The notes: generated from the sequence alone by a model not told the origin. A stretch of DNA of 64,000 nt from an uncultured Lachnospiraceae bacterium (GCA_910577275.1 CAJTMW010000006.1:142559-206558); one strand, 5' to 3'. Positions 33,040-43,023 are shown, counted from the first letter of the stretch. Numbers and translations: made by a program.

Positions 33040-34806
33040 TCAGACACCGGATTTTAAATAACCCATTTTTTTCAGGATACGGGCATAACGGGATATTGTG
33101 TGAGGCAGTACGTTAATCGTTTCACCATGTACCATCCAGTCCACCACTTCCATAAATCTGTTGCCCCGCTTCCAGATATATGGCGAAAAGGAAACCACAG
33201 GAGAGTCGAGCACTCCGATAATCCATCCCGGAGCAATTCTCTCACATTCTACAATATCTTCCATCACTGACATCCTGACATAAGGCGAACCAATACAGAC
33301 ATTCCTGGGCGTCTGATTAAAGGTAATCATAGATTTTCCTTCATACAGAATCCTGTTTCTGCCCGGAAGGGCTGATGATATGAAATATTCCATCTCTGCC
33401 TCCTCCACCGCCCGATACAATTCTGTGTTAATATGCGTCAAGGTCTTTAAATCCGTATCCAAAAATGCCATATATCCCTTTGGCATTCCTGCTTTGCCTG
33501 ATATTTTACCAATTTCATAAAGCGCCTGTCTACAATTTTCTTTTATAAATTGTACGGGGCATCCAATCTCTGCCATTATTCCAAGGCCCCCGCAATGCAG
33601 TATCGGCTCTATCAGCCCTTTTACCCCGCCCTGAGAACGGCTCACGGAAAATAATTCCCACAGTTGCGGACATGTTTGATATCTGGCCGCATGTACGCCT
33701 ATTCCCATCTTTATTCCCGTAAACGAAGACAGCTCCATTAAGTTAATCATTGCTTCATTATGCGCCATTTCCCCCGAATGCCACACAAGAGAAGATAAAA
33801 TTTTTCCCTGCTTTGCATACTTTATAAGCTGCTCGTCAGAAGGTTCTTCCTCATCCCATCCCCTTTCTCTGTTCGCCCATACATAGGGAATTGTCATAAC
33901 GCTGGGAAACGGCGGTCTGTTAGGGTCCATAATTTTGATACAGATTCCCCTTTTTCCCCACTCGAAAATGTCTCCGTCCCCTGTCTGCCTCCCCACAATG
34001 ACACGGTTTCCTGTTTTCTTTACCAGGTCTTCAATGTCGTCCATCACTGTCGTATATTCTTCCGTATAAGCGGATACCTCTACTTCTCTGCTGCCTTTTC
34101 CTTTCACCTGGCCAAAAAGAGAAACATAGCGGTCACGGCACAGAGTTGCCATCATAGACAAAATAGCGTCAGGGTCGCCAAATGCCACCCCCTTTGCCAT
34201 ATCTTCATATCGGTGAGCTGTTTTGGCGGATATTTTTTCTACGGTTTCTTCGTCGGAAAGTTCGTCAATAAAAGCCACGACTTTCCTTTCCTCAAATTCC
34301 TGCCGTTCTCCAAGATATCCCCAGGCTTCCCTGAATAAGATTTCAGGATAGAAATAGGGAAAAAATTCTCTGCTTGTAGTCCCTTTACTTGCATATGCCT
34401 TATCAAACAGCACAACTTTTTCTTCCTCTATACCAAAATATTTCCTGACTCCATCATAGAGTTCTCTGATGGAATCCGTCCGTACAATCACATCTGCATC
34501 AAAGGTACGTATGGAAGATTCAAGAAGTCCTTCCTCGCCATAAATGCAATAAATAATTTCATAATATGCACTGAGATAATTAAACTGTTGAAAATGATTT
34601 CCTCCAATCACCGTGCTCCCCGTCTTGGCAAAAAGCGTTCCGTCCCTCTCGCTTTCCAGATAAGCCTCGAATACCATCCCCTGTTTTTCCGCCACCCAGG
34701 AAAGCGTCGGGATAATGACAGAAACCTCCGTTTTTTCCAATTTAGATATCAGCATCAGCATTTTTTTTCTGTTTTTTTCATTCCCTGTATGTTTCATCTC
34801 TGTCAT
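33040..34806 (-). CDS. Unrecognised 588-residue protein of an ABC sugar operon
   Basis: A soluble protein with no signal peptide. The N-terminus looks Rossmann-like (VSVIIPTLSWVAEKQGMVFEAY and GSTVIGGNHFQQF). A second recognisable block, WHSGEMAHNEAMINLMELSSFTGI, GIGVHAARYQTC and GGLGIMAEIGCPVQF, has several His, Glu and Cys that could bind a metal or be catalytic. No known glycosidase, kinase or isomerase motif was recognised. It is the last gene of an operon with a YesN-type regulator, binding protein and two permeases, starting 20 bp after the second permease. It may process the imported ligand. Confidence 0.7.
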   Translation of the reverse strand: MTEMKHTGNEKNRKKMLMLISKLEKTEVSVIIPTLSWVAEKQGMVFEAYLESERDGTLFAKTGSTVIGGNHFQQFNYLSAYYEIIYCIYGEEGLLESSIRTFDADVIVRTDSIRELYDGVRKYFGIEEEKVVLFDKAYASKGTTSREFFPYFYPEILFREAWGYLGERQEFEERKVVAFIDELSDEETVEKISAKTAHRYEDMAKGVAFGDPDAILSMMATLCRDRYVSLFGQVKGKGSREVEVSAYTEEYTTVMDDIEDLVKKTGNRVIVGRQTGDGDIFEWGKRGICIKIMDPNRPPFPSVMTIPYVWANRERGWDEEEPSDEQLIKYAKQGKILSSLVWHSGEMAHNEAMINLMELSSFTGIKMGIGVHAARYQTCPQLWELFSVSRSQGGVKGLIEPILHCGGLGIMAEIGCPVQFIKENCRQALYEIGKISGKAGMPKGYMAFLDTDLKTLTHINTELYRAVEEAEMEYFISSALPGRNRILYEGKSMITFNQTPRNVCIGSPYVRMSVMEDIVECERIAPGWIIGVLDSPVVSFSPYIWKRGNRFMEVVDWMVHGETINVLPHTISRYARILKKMGYLKSGV

Positions 34807-34826
34807 ACTGCCTTTCTGTCAATTTG

Positions 34827-35654
34827 TTATTTAACCGCACCCTGAACCAAACCGTTATAAATATATTTCTGAAGCAGGATAAACAAAATAAGTATCGGTA
34901 AAATGGTAATAATCACGCCGGCACAGATTACTTCCCACTGTGTTCCGTATTGCCCTCTGAATTGAAACAATGCTGTCGCCACCACACGCAGCCTGTTTTT
35001 AGGCATATATTGATACGGTATATAAAAATCATTATAAATGCCTACGCCCTTAATAATTGCAACCGTAGCAACTGCCGGTTTCAGTAAAGGAAGAATAATT
35101 TTCTGATAGATGGCAAGATAGCTGGCGCCGTCCAGCATCGCAGATTCGTCCAGTGAAACCGGAATGGAATCTGCCTGCTGCAGAAAAATGTAAATGGAAA
35201 TAATATCTGTTCCTATATAAAGCAAAAATCCTGCCATCCTTGTGTTATACACCCCAAGCCTGCTAATCATCTGATAAAGCATAACCTGAATCGTCATTCC
35301 CGGAACCAATGATGCGAATAAAAACAGACTCTTCAAAATCTGCTTACCCTTAAACTCAAACCGGCTGAACACATACGCCACCATTGTTCCGTTTATGATT
35401 GCTCCCCCCAGGGCAACTATTACCATGATTAATGTATTTTTAAATCCGGTCATCATATTTCCATCTACAAACGCCGTCACATAATTTTCAAAATGGAGCT
35501 GCCCCGGCAGTTCCAACACGCCTAAATCATATACCTCGTTCTTTGATTTCAGCGAGGTCAGGACTGCCAGAAAAACAGGACCGGTTGTCACGAGTGTTAT
35601 GAGCGCCAGCGAAAAATATTTCAGTACTTTTCCAATAATCCTTTGAATTTTCAC
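34827..35654 (-). CDS. ABC sugar transporter permease (MalG type)
   Basis: 275 residues with six membrane segments and the EAA loop ESAMLDGASYLAIYQKIILPLLKPA, where the ATPase docks. It starts at a GTG (35654) that overlaps the stop of the first permease gene, with GGAGAAG upstream. It works with the other permease and the binding protein at 36.6-38.0 kb. No ATPase gene is present in this operon, so a shared MsmK/MalK-type ATPase encoded elsewhere must drive it. Confidence 0.92.
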   Translation of the reverse strand: MKIQRIIGKVLKYFSLALITLVTTGPVFLAVLTSLKSKNEVYDLGVLELPGQLHFENYVTAFVDGNMMTGFKNTLIMVIVALGGAIINGTMVAYVFSRFEFKGKQILKSLFLFASLVPGMTIQVMLYQMISRLGVYNTRMAGFLLYIGTDIISIYIFLQQADSIPVSLDESAMLDGASYLAIYQKIILPLLKPAVATVAIIKGVGIYNDFYIPYQYMPKNRLRVVATALFQFRGQYGTQWEVICAGVIITILPILILFILLQKYIYNGLVQGAVK

Positions 35655-36553
35655 GTCTTCTCCTTTCCGATTACCATCTTTTGAAACAGCGCCGTCAAGA
35701 GGATAATTATCAGAAGCACCACCGACATAGCCGAGGCAACTCCATATTTGTTATATTTAAATGCCGTATCCAGAATGTTCATCAAAAAGGTTTTGGAACG
35801 GTTCGCGCCGCCCGTCATAATATATGGCATTTCATAAATGCTGAGCGCACCGCTCAAATTAACCGTCAGATTTACAAAAATCACCTGTCTGATTCCGGGA
35901 AAAATAATATAAATAAATTTATGCCATGCATTTGCCCCATCAACCTCAGCCGCCTCATAGATTTCCGAGGATATGGAGGCGATTGCACCGTAAAAAATAA
36001 CAAACATGAGCCCCATATACCTCCAGATAGAAGTTGCCACAATAGACCAGTTGACCACATCGGGATTTCCCAGCCACTTCTGAATCAGGTTCCCCATTCC
36101 CAGAAATTTGAGCACGGTATCCAACATTCCGTCCGCCCTGTAAAACAGAAGGAAAATAAAGCCGATTGCCACTCCGTTTATCAGATAGGGAAAAAAGATA
36201 GCCGCCTTAAAAAAATTACGGAATCTTACTTTAAAGCTAAGTATTGTTGCAAAATATAGCGCCAGCACCGTTTGAACAAGAGTTCCGCATATATAATAAA
36301 GCGACACCTTTAGTACCGCGAACTGCTCTGCATCGGTAAAAATCTTTATATAGTTGCCAAGTCCCACAGGCGAATATTCCCTGCTCATACCATCCCAATC
36401 GGTAAAACTGTAAAAAAACATTCTGCCAAGAGGCAAGTAGCTGAAAACTGCCAGAAGCAGTACAGGAAAAAACAAAAAGCAAAAAACAATTACCTTCCGC
36501 TGTGTCTTATATTTCAAATCAGAAAAAGTCCAGATTATTTTTTTAGTTTTCAT
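35651..36553 (-). CDS. ABC sugar transporter permease (MalF type)
   Basis: 300 residues from the ATG at 36553; the longer frame to 36610 adds an unlikely N-terminus. Six membrane segments, a periplasmic-side loop with SYLPLGRMFFYSFTDWDG, and the EAA loop EAAEVDGANAWHKFIYIIFPGIRQV are seen. It forms a heterodimer with the MalG-type permease encoded next, overlapping by four bases. It follows the solute-binding lipoprotein gene by 65 bp. Confidence 0.92.
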   Translation of the reverse strand: MKTKKIIWTFSDLKYKTQRKVIVFCFLFFPVLLLAVFSYLPLGRMFFYSFTDWDGMSREYSPVGLGNYIKIFTDAEQFAVLKVSLYYICGTLVQTVLALYFATILSFKVRFRNFFKAAIFFPYLINGVAIGFIFLLFYRADGMLDTVLKFLGMGNLIQKWLGNPDVVNWSIVATSIWRYMGLMFVIFYGAIASISSEIYEAAEVDGANAWHKFIYIIFPGIRQVIFVNLTVNLSGALSIYEMPYIMTGGANRSKTFLMNILDTAFKYNKYGVASAMSVVLLIIILLTALFQKMVIGKEKT

Positions 36554-36618
36554 AGTCTCTATTCCCCACCTGGGCAGGCGGAAGCTCCTTCCGCCCGTCC
36601 ATAGCTGCATATATCTGT

Positions 36619-38013
36619 TTATTCTACTCCCAGAGCATCCATAGCCTCTGTCCAGCGTTTATTTAAATCTTCCATAATTTCATCATAGGTTTCATCTCTG
36701 TTTCCGATTCCCGCATCAATAATCCGTTGTTTAAAGTCAGGCTCCAACAGACCAACCTCCGATTCCTTGTCCAATCTGTCGAGCAGCCCCTGGTCGTCTC
36801 CCTCTGCCGGAGTACAGGGCATAAATTCAACTCCCAGGTCATACCAGTCCGTTGCAATAGCCGGAAGTTCGCCGCCTTTAATGGGCGATACACTGGAGGA
36901 AAGCTCCGTGGCATATTCCGTTTCTGCAAAGAATTTTACCCATGCCAGAGCGATATCCTGATGCTCGGAATGGACACTCACGCCGTTTACATAATCTCTT
37001 CCCAACCGTACTATCTGAGGATTTCCCTCCTCAGGCACAGGATACGGCATATAGCCGATTACCTCCTCTGTCAGACCGGCTTCCACAGCCGCCTCCTGAA
37101 ACTGGCCGATTGCCCAGGAGCTGCATACACAAGTGGCCGCTTCTCCCTTTGCCAGCATTCTCTTTGCCTCGTCAAAGGTTGCCGTTGCCGGGTCGTCCTC
37201 AATCAGCCCCTGTGCCGACGCTTCATACATAATTCTGTACAGATTATAATTCGGGCTGCCTTTCAAAAAATTATTCCTGTCATGAGCCTGACCCACATAC
37301 GGATAATCCGGTTCAGCCGCCGCTGTAAGCGTATTGGCCTCCCACTGGTTTAATGTCCACTGGTCCGCATATGCCGTATAAAGAGGCACGGCATCCGTAG
37401 TTTCTTTAATTTTCTGCAAAGCGGCCATAAATTCGTCAATTGTTCTCGGGATACCTTCAATTCCCGCTTCCGCAAAAACATTTTTGTTGTAGAAAATTCC
37501 TGTAAACTGTACAGAAACAGGAATCCCGTAAACAACATTCTCATAGGTTCTGTCATCAATACACTGGTATTGTTCCGACAGTTCTTCATAGGAACCAAGG
37601 GGAACAAAATACTCGGAGAGCTTCGCTACTTCCACTGTATTGGGAATCAAAAGGACATCTCCATAGTCTGAAGATGAAAGCCGGATTTTTACCTGATTTT
37701 CATAATCGTCTATGGATTCAAATTCGACTGTCTGTACCCCCGGGTACAAATCATCAAATTCCTCCGCCCACTCCTGCATTTTCTGCAGCCGGTCGCCTTC
37801 CGTGACATTGGTAAGTACGGTAATCGTTCCCTCTCTCATCTCGCCTCCCTGCGGCGCTTTCCCTGTTTCCACATTTTCTCCGTTTTCCGTTGTCTCCGTT
37901 TCGATGGTGTTTGTCTCTTGTACCGGCATATCCTGTTCCTTTTGTGTTCCTCCGCAGGCAGTCAATCCCAGACAAAGCACAACTGCCAGTACAATTCCTG
38001 TCCATTTCTTCAT
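36619..38013 (-). CDS. ABC transporter sugar-binding lipoprotein
   Basis: 464 residues. The signal peptide ends in the lipobox LGLTACGG, and an acidic Thr/Glu-rich linker follows (to about 60). The family 1 binding fold starts at TITVLTNVTEGDRLQKMQEWAEEFDDLYPG, with GIPVSVQFTGIFYNKNVFAEAGI and the hinge and C-terminal lobe (KGEAATCVCSSWAIGQF, NGVSVHSEHQDIALAWVKFF). It is anchored outside the membrane and delivers a sugar to the two permeases encoded next. The ligand is not predictable. Confidence 0.92.
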   Translation of the reverse strand: MKKWTGIVLAVVLCLGLTACGGTQKEQDMPVQETNTIETETTENGENVETGKAPQGGEMREGTITVLTNVTEGDRLQKMQEWAEEFDDLYPGVQTVEFESIDDYENQVKIRLSSSDYGDVLLIPNTVEVAKLSEYFVPLGSYEELSEQYQCIDDRTYENVVYGIPVSVQFTGIFYNKNVFAEAGIEGIPRTIDEFMAALQKIKETTDAVPLYTAYADQWTLNQWEANTLTAAAEPDYPYVGQAHDRNNFLKGSPNYNLYRIMYEASAQGLIEDDPATATFDEAKRMLAKGEAATCVCSSWAIGQFQEAAVEAGLTEEVIGYMPYPVPEEGNPQIVRLGRDYVNGVSVHSEHQDIALAWVKFFAETEYATELSSSVSPIKGGELPAIATDWYDLGVEFMPCTPAEGDDQGLLDRLDKESEVGLLEPDFKQRIIDAGIGNRDETYDEIMEDLNKRWTEAMDALGVE

Positions 38014-38062
38014 AAGTAAATCCCTCTCTCTTATTTATTTCAATCTGCTGATTGATAACGCC

Positions 38063-38116
38063 ATTATAACAATCTGTTATTTCTTTCCTATGTGTTTTCT
38101 ATTCTCCTTTTATGTC
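38063..38116 (-). promoter_or_regulatory. Candidate activated promoter before the sugar-binding protein gene
   Basis: A TATAAT -10 box (38068-38063, minus strand) has no good -35. Upstream, ACATAAAAGGAGA and ACATAGGAAAGAA are 22 bp apart in direct orientation, which could be sites for the YesN-type regulator encoded immediately upstream. Confidence 0.3.
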
Positions 38117-38121
38117 TTTTC

Positions 38122-39564
38122 TTATCCCTGTATTTCCCCGCTCTCATACATTTTTCTGTATTCAAGGGGCGTTTTCCCAAAATATTTTTTGAACTGTCTG
38201 GCAAAATTATAGTAATCTTTATAGCCTACTGCTTCCGCAATCTTACCGACCTTTCTGTCCGTCTGTATCAGAAACGCCGCCGCCCTTTTCATTCTTGTAT
38301 CTATCAGATACCTGTTAATATTCGTTCCCGTCTCTCTTTTAAATGTCCTGCTGATATGAACCGTCGAATAAGAGAGCAAAGCGGAAAGCAGATTAAGGTT
38401 AATATCTCTGGCATAATTCCTGTCAATCACTTTCTTAATCTGCCATGACAACTTCTTACCGTTATTCCCTTCAATCCCCTTATCCTCACACATCAGGAAA
38501 ACAATCCTTTCCACATCCTCAAGGAGCTGTCCGGTACAGATATACTTGAAGTCCTTTGCCTGATTTTCTATATCGGACAATAATCTGCAGATTTCATCAA
38601 ATCTGCTGACAGAAAGTCCGGCCATGCATTTCAGAAATTCCTCAATCTTATCCCTGTTATTCTGCATCAGTGTATAATCGTCTTCTCCCGCCGGATGGAG
38701 TTGCTTCTTCAGGGAATTTAACATCCCCGAATAATTTGCCATAGACCAGTAAATCTCCATTTCCTCTTTCATACTTTCCAGAGCAAGCCCTTCCTCCCCT
38801 GAAACTTCTTCTGCTCTGAAAGCCTTTAGCGACGCTTTTCTGGATGCTTCCTTATAACACTGTTCCACAGCATCTATATCCGTGATTCCTGTAACCTCTT
38901 TCCATCCAAAAATGCATCTTTCCCTTTGCGAAAGTCCCATAAAAACCTTCTCCAGTACGTCTTTGGCGGCTCGTTTTTCCAGAACCAGAATCAAAAGTCC
39001 CAGTTTGACAGTCTGCACCGGAAAAATCTGACCGGCAGAGCCTATGGATAGTTCTTTTTCCAGCTCTGTTACATCAGGCATCCCTTTTCCTGTAAGAAAG
39101 AAAAAACGATATTCCTTCTCCAACGAATAAAAATTATTTAAAACCTGTTCATAAACGTTGAACAGTTCCTTGTCAGAGGTGATTCCCTTTTTCTGTATTG
39201 TCCGAATTGCCGTGCGTATTGTATCGTTCAGTTCTTCCCCGTTAATCGGTTTTAAAATATAATTAATACAGCCTGCTCTCATAGCCTGTTTCGCATATTC
39301 AAAAACACCGTGGGCGCTCACTACTATCAACTGAATATCGGGATAATAACGGTGTAGCTGCTTCATGAGATAAAGCCCGTCTTTTCCCGGCATTCTGATA
39401 TCTGTAATTACAATGTGGGGATGATGTTCTTCACAGAGTCTGAAAGCTTCCTCGCCGTCATGCGCTGTGGCTACCAGCTCCGCATTATGCCTTTTCCAGT
39501 CAATCATATTTACCAGGCTCATTCTGACCAGCGAATTATCGTCTGCAATTAATATTCCATACAT
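38122..39564 (-). CDS. YesN-type response regulator with AraC DNA-binding domain
   Basis: 480 residues from the ATG at 39564; the upstream GTG overlaps the ribosome site. The receiver has ADDNSLVRMSLVNMIDW, the Asp in IVITDIRMPGKDGL and the Lys in INYILKPI. A long middle region follows. The C-terminal AraC domain has LNLLSALLSYSTVHISRTFKRETG and VGKIAEAVGYKDYYNFARQFKKYFGKTPLEYRK. It should activate the downstream sugar transporter operon. No YesM-type kinase lies beside it, unlike the pair at 52.6-55.9 kb, so it is an orphan or takes phosphate from a distant kinase. Confidence 0.92.
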   Translation of the reverse strand: MYGILIADDNSLVRMSLVNMIDWKRHNAELVATAHDGEEAFRLCEEHHPHIVITDIRMPGKDGLYLMKQLHRYYPDIQLIVVSAHGVFEYAKQAMRAGCINYILKPINGEELNDTIRTAIRTIQKKGITSDKELFNVYEQVLNNFYSLEKEYRFFFLTGKGMPDVTELEKELSIGSAGQIFPVQTVKLGLLILVLEKRAAKDVLEKVFMGLSQRERCIFGWKEVTGITDIDAVEQCYKEASRKASLKAFRAEEVSGEEGLALESMKEEMEIYWSMANYSGMLNSLKKQLHPAGEDDYTLMQNNRDKIEEFLKCMAGLSVSRFDEICRLLSDIENQAKDFKYICTGQLLEDVERIVFLMCEDKGIEGNNGKKLSWQIKKVIDRNYARDINLNLLSALLSYSTVHISRTFKRETGTNINRYLIDTRMKRAAAFLIQTDRKVGKIAEAVGYKDYYNFARQFKKYFGKTPLEYRKMYESGEIQG

Positions 39565-39699
39565 AATCTGTCTCACCTCCCGTCACAGCCCCGATTGAAA
39601 TTCTGCTGATTATAAGTTCTGTTGTCCCAATTATAAAAATTTTGCCGGATTTTATTATGTATTTGTTTAACAGATTTTATGACAGAAACAGACATCTAA

Positions 39700-39742
39700 A
39701 ACAAAAGCACCAACCGGCAATTTTTATTACCGGTCAGTGCTC
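39700..39742 (-). terminator. Terminator after the MGMT-like gene
   Basis: On the minus strand AGCAC...CCGG pairs with CCGG...GTGCT and is followed by TTTGTTTT, about 80 bp after the stop at 39821. Confidence 0.7.
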
Positions 39743-39820
39743 TGTCCTTCCAATTCCGTATAAAAACTGAATTTACAACCATATACCGCAGTTCTTCAAA
39801 TCCTGCAGGCGGCAATTTCC

Positions 39821-40129
39821 CTAACACTCCCACCCGCACACCTTCATATCCACATGATTCCCGTCCTTAAATTTCACATTCTCCTCCTCCAGCAGACGTT
39901 TCTGCTCCGGGAAATGGGGAGCCAGCCTTCCCGCATGGTTCACCACGCGGTGGCAGGGGTACTTGCCGTAGTATTCCGCCATACTAAGAACCTTTCCCAC
40001 AAGCCTTGCGTTTTTATCCCGTCCAATCAGGCGGGCAATCTGCCCGTAGGACGCAGCCTTTCCCTCAGGTATTTCCTCCACCACCGACAATATTTCATAA
40101 ATCAGGTCTTCTGTCAGAACTTCCGCCAT
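39821..40129 (-). CDS. MGMT family DNA-binding protein (methylated-DNA cysteine methyltransferase-like)
   Basis: 102 residues, only the C-terminal half of Ada/Ogt proteins. It has the helix-turn-helix EGKAASYGQIARLIGRDKNARLVG and the alkyl-acceptor motif PCHRVV with its Cys retained, ending GRLAPHFPEQKRLLEEE. Alkyltransferase-like proteins that only flag damage have Trp in place of that Cys; here the Cys is present, so self-alkylation is possible. Full enzymes have about 160 residues. Small forms like this are common in Firmicutes. GGGAGAAG precedes the ATG. Confidence 0.88.
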   Translation of the reverse strand: MAEVLTEDLIYEILSVVEEIPEGKAASYGQIARLIGRDKNARLVGKVLSMAEYYGKYPCHRVVNHAGRLAPHFPEQKRLLEEENVKFKDGNHVDMKVCGWEC

Positions 40130-40177
40130 TTTGCTTCTCCCGTCTCTGCCCTTTTCTTCCTTATATTATAACGTTTT

Positions 40178-40552
40178 TCATAACCCGCCGCACCCGGAAA
40201 GCTTATCTATTGCGCCGGAGCGGTCAGGCTGAAAATAAAAGTCCTTCCCCCGGTTGCTCTCGTACATAAAATCCTTCAGAGGTTTACTTGTATACTTTGA
40301 AAAATCTCCGTATACCGCAAACCTTACACCGTAATTGATGAATTTCTGCAAAATCTCTCCTGCCAGGCCGGTGCTCAGAATAAAGAAATCGTCTGCCACC
40401 GCAGCTTTATTTATTGCAATATCTGTGCAACCCGTTTCGTATTTCACAGTCATAATCAAATCCAAAGCCGACTGAACATCCGTAATCAGCTTCTCATCGC
40501 TCTCCACTACTGCAACTGTCACGTTATTTTTTGTCACTGTTTCTGTTTTCAT
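40178..40552 (-). CDS. DUF4180 family protein
   Basis: 124 residues matching DUF4180: TDIAINKAAVADDFFILSTGLAGEILQKF, FAVYGDFSKYTSKPLKDFMYESN and RGKDFYFQP. Members are small cytoplasmic proteins of unknown function in Firmicutes and Bacteroidetes. AAGGGAGG lies before the ATG. It is probably cotranscribed with the MGMT-like gene 48 bp downstream. There is no predicted membrane segment. Confidence 0.85.
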   Translation of the reverse strand: MKTETVTKNNVTVAVVESDEKLITDVQSALDLIMTVKYETGCTDIAINKAAVADDFFILSTGLAGEILQKFINYGVRFAVYGDFSKYTSKPLKDFMYESNRGKDFYFQPDRSGAIDKLSGCGGL

Positions 40553-40650
40553 TTCTACCTCCCTTTACTCATACAGGCTGTCAGTGAATTGGTCAGCCAT
40601 AAAGTCAGACGTCAATGTTAATTCCTTTTCCGGAAAATGTCAAGCGATAA

Positions 40651-43023
40651 TTATTCCATCCCCCGCATTTGTTCAATCAAAGAGTATTTCTTTTGTCTGC
40701 GGATTACCCACACGGACAGAAGCATTTGCATGCCAAAAAGCGCTGCTGTAAACAGTCCTGTTTCCAGAACCGGGAACCGGTAGGGCACAATTTCCCCGCC
40801 AAAGGACGCCTTGCTTATCTCTGCGCAGACGGCAATTGAAAGCGGGATTCCCGCCGCCAGAGTAGTTAGTGAGGCAGAAAACGCATAGCATATCCCTTCG
40901 CAGATATTCATCCGGCAAAGCTGCTTCCCGGTCAGCCCCACAGAGCGCATAATACTGTTTTCCCGCCGTCTGGACATCTGATTGGAAAGCGTGGTGTTAA
41001 TCAGGTTGACTGCTCCGAACAGGAAAATCAGCCATGAAAGCCCCTGTATGCCGCCAAGGAGTACTGTATTTTGCATTTCCTCAAATTCAATTACCCCGCC
41101 TATTTCATCAAGGGCAATATTACTGTGTCCGGCAACGATATTTTCCAACCCCTCCTTCACGCTCCGGGCTTTTTTCGGGTCGCTGACAATGCTCCAGGAA
41201 TAATCAAAGCTTTCGATTTCAGGAAGCAGCTCGCGGAAAAGCTCCTCCGGCGCATACAGCATCGCTCCGTCCATGGTAAGCGCGCCATGTCCTGACGGCA
41301 GTTTTTTCGCGTCAAATAATCCCGCAATTTTGACAGAAACAGTTTTCCGCCCCAGAGTCAGCTCGAGGGATTTCCCTGTGTCCATGTCTTCAAAACGTTT
41401 GTAATTATTCCAGTCAAGAATAATGCTGTGCGAGTCCCCCGGCATGGAGCCGGATACCAGCGCGGCTTCTGCTTTCGCATAATTGGCATCGGTCAGCATA
41501 TCGCACATACCGGCCGAAGCATTTGCGGCGGTTCCGAAATCCGCATGGACGGACTGGCGGGTAAGCAATACCTCCGTTATCCCGTCCACGGAGAGAAGCT
41601 CCTGCTTCAACTCTTTATTCAACGGATTTCCCGCAGCCATAATTTCCGCCTCCGGCTGTTCCGAAGACAGATAGATTTTATAATCGCCATCCGGGAACAA
41701 ACGTCTTGCATACTGCTCCGGCGACCTTGTGTCAATCGCCGAGGACACAATCAGAAAAAGAATCCCTCCCAGGCTTAAGGATGCCACAATACTGACGGTT
41801 TTCTTAGGCTCCCGCTTAAAATTTGCAATTCCCATTGAAACCGGGTTAAGGCGAGGCGTTTTCTTCCGGCGGCGCACAGTCTTCTGCTCCGGGACAAAGC
41901 GCATCGCTTCAACAGGAGAAATCCCTGCGGCAATTTTTACCGGCTTGCGGATAGCGACGGACACCATAAATCGGCAGATAAAAGCAGTTAAAAGAATGAC
42001 CGCCGCATAAAGCAGGGCATGGAAGCCCTCCGGGAACAGAACAAGGCTTCCTGCCGCTCCCGGTATTATCCCGGCTAAAATTCCGATGCTGCCGAGCCGC
42101 CGCCCCTCTCTTTTTACAATCCGCCGGATTTGCTTTTGCGTCGCTCCAATGGTGCGAAGCTGTCCATAGCTTTGAATCTTATCGATAACGGAAATACGGA
42201 AAATGCTCTGGATGACAATATACCCCGCAATCAGTACCAGCGCTGCCAATCCGGCGATTAAGGTATAATCTGCGGGCTTTCGATAAAATTCAAAATAGGC
42301 GCTGTTCATTCCCGGCGGCGGCAAGTGAAGCTTTTTTGCAATCCGCCGGCAATAAGCGGTCATTGTCTCCTCATCCAATTCTCTGTCGTTTTGAAAATGC
42401 ACGTAGGCGCGGTATCCGGCGGGGTCATAATTCTCCCATGCCTTTATGGCGTCCTTTGAAATAACAAAAGGGTAGGTTCCGCTTTTTTCATCCGTCAAGG
42501 CATCTGTCAGGCCGGAAATGACGTAGCTCCCCCCAAAGCTCTCTGTATCCAGAAGGACGGTTCCGCCAATCTGTGTATCCGGCGAGTAACGGGACAGCCA
42601 GCTCTGGCTGACGGCAATTTCATTTTCTTTTTCCGGCAGGCGGCCATTTATAAGGCGCATCTGCTCCCGTCCTGTATAGAGCATTTCACCGTCGCAATAC
42701 GCATAAGACCCGTGGTATCCCTGTTTGGAATGTTCGGTTCCTGCCAGATAATACTCTCCTACGCGGGCAAGCTCCGGCAGCTCTTTCAGTTTTTTTACAT
42801 CCTGCTCCGTGACGCCGCTATAGACGGCCTCATAGGTATCCGCAACCCGGCTGCGCTGCATCTGGATGAGGGAGGCGGATACCAGCCCGGCGAAACTGAT
42901 TAGCGCGGCCGCCAGCGCAACAGCTGCCGCCACCATAAAATTCCGGCGTCTCTCGCCTTTTAAGCTTTTCTCCGCCAGCTTCCTGACAATCGCGCCGGTA
43001 TCGTTTTCAAAAGGCCATGTCAT
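40651..43023 (-). CDS. ABC transporter permease, FtsX/MacB type, 790 residues
   Basis: The N-terminal membrane segment (NFMVAAAVALAAALISFAGL) is followed by a large extracytoplasmic domain (about 55-255), then a cluster of three segments (LIAGLAALVLIAGYIVIQSIF and two more), a second extracytoplasmic domain (about 420-650) and a final set of segments. Two FtsX domains, RTIGATQKQIRRIVKREG and RSVGLTGKQLCRMNICEG, carry the typical coupling helices. It pairs with the LolD-type ATPase encoded four bases upstream by overlap. With the adjacent two-component system it resembles exporters or antimicrobial peptide sensors/resistance pumps, but lacks the BceB layout of ten segments and one large loop. 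Confidence 0.9.
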   Translation of the reverse strand: MTWPFENDTGAIVRKLAEKSLKGERRRNFMVAAAVALAAALISFAGLVSASLIQMQRSRVADTYEAVYSGVTEQDVKKLKELPELARVGEYYLAGTEHSKQGYHGSYAYCDGEMLYTGREQMRLINGRLPEKENEIAVSQSWLSRYSPDTQIGGTVLLDTESFGGSYVISGLTDALTDEKSGTYPFVISKDAIKAWENYDPAGYRAYVHFQNDRELDEETMTAYCRRIAKKLHLPPPGMNSAYFEFYRKPADYTLIAGLAALVLIAGYIVIQSIFRISVIDKIQSYGQLRTIGATQKQIRRIVKREGRRLGSIGILAGIIPGAAGSLVLFPEGFHALLYAAVILLTAFICRFMVSVAIRKPVKIAAGISPVEAMRFVPEQKTVRRRKKTPRLNPVSMGIANFKREPKKTVSIVASLSLGGILFLIVSSAIDTRSPEQYARRLFPDGDYKIYLSSEQPEAEIMAAGNPLNKELKQELLSVDGITEVLLTRQSVHADFGTAANASAGMCDMLTDANYAKAEAALVSGSMPGDSHSIILDWNNYKRFEDMDTGKSLELTLGRKTVSVKIAGLFDAKKLPSGHGALTMDGAMLYAPEELFRELLPEIESFDYSWSIVSDPKKARSVKEGLENIVAGHSNIALDEIGGVIEFEEMQNTVLLGGIQGLSWLIFLFGAVNLINTTLSNQMSRRRENSIMRSVGLTGKQLCRMNICEGICYAFSASLTTLAAGIPLSIAVCAEISKASFGGEIVPYRFPVLETGLFTAALFGMQMLLSVWVIRRQKKYSLIEQMRGME

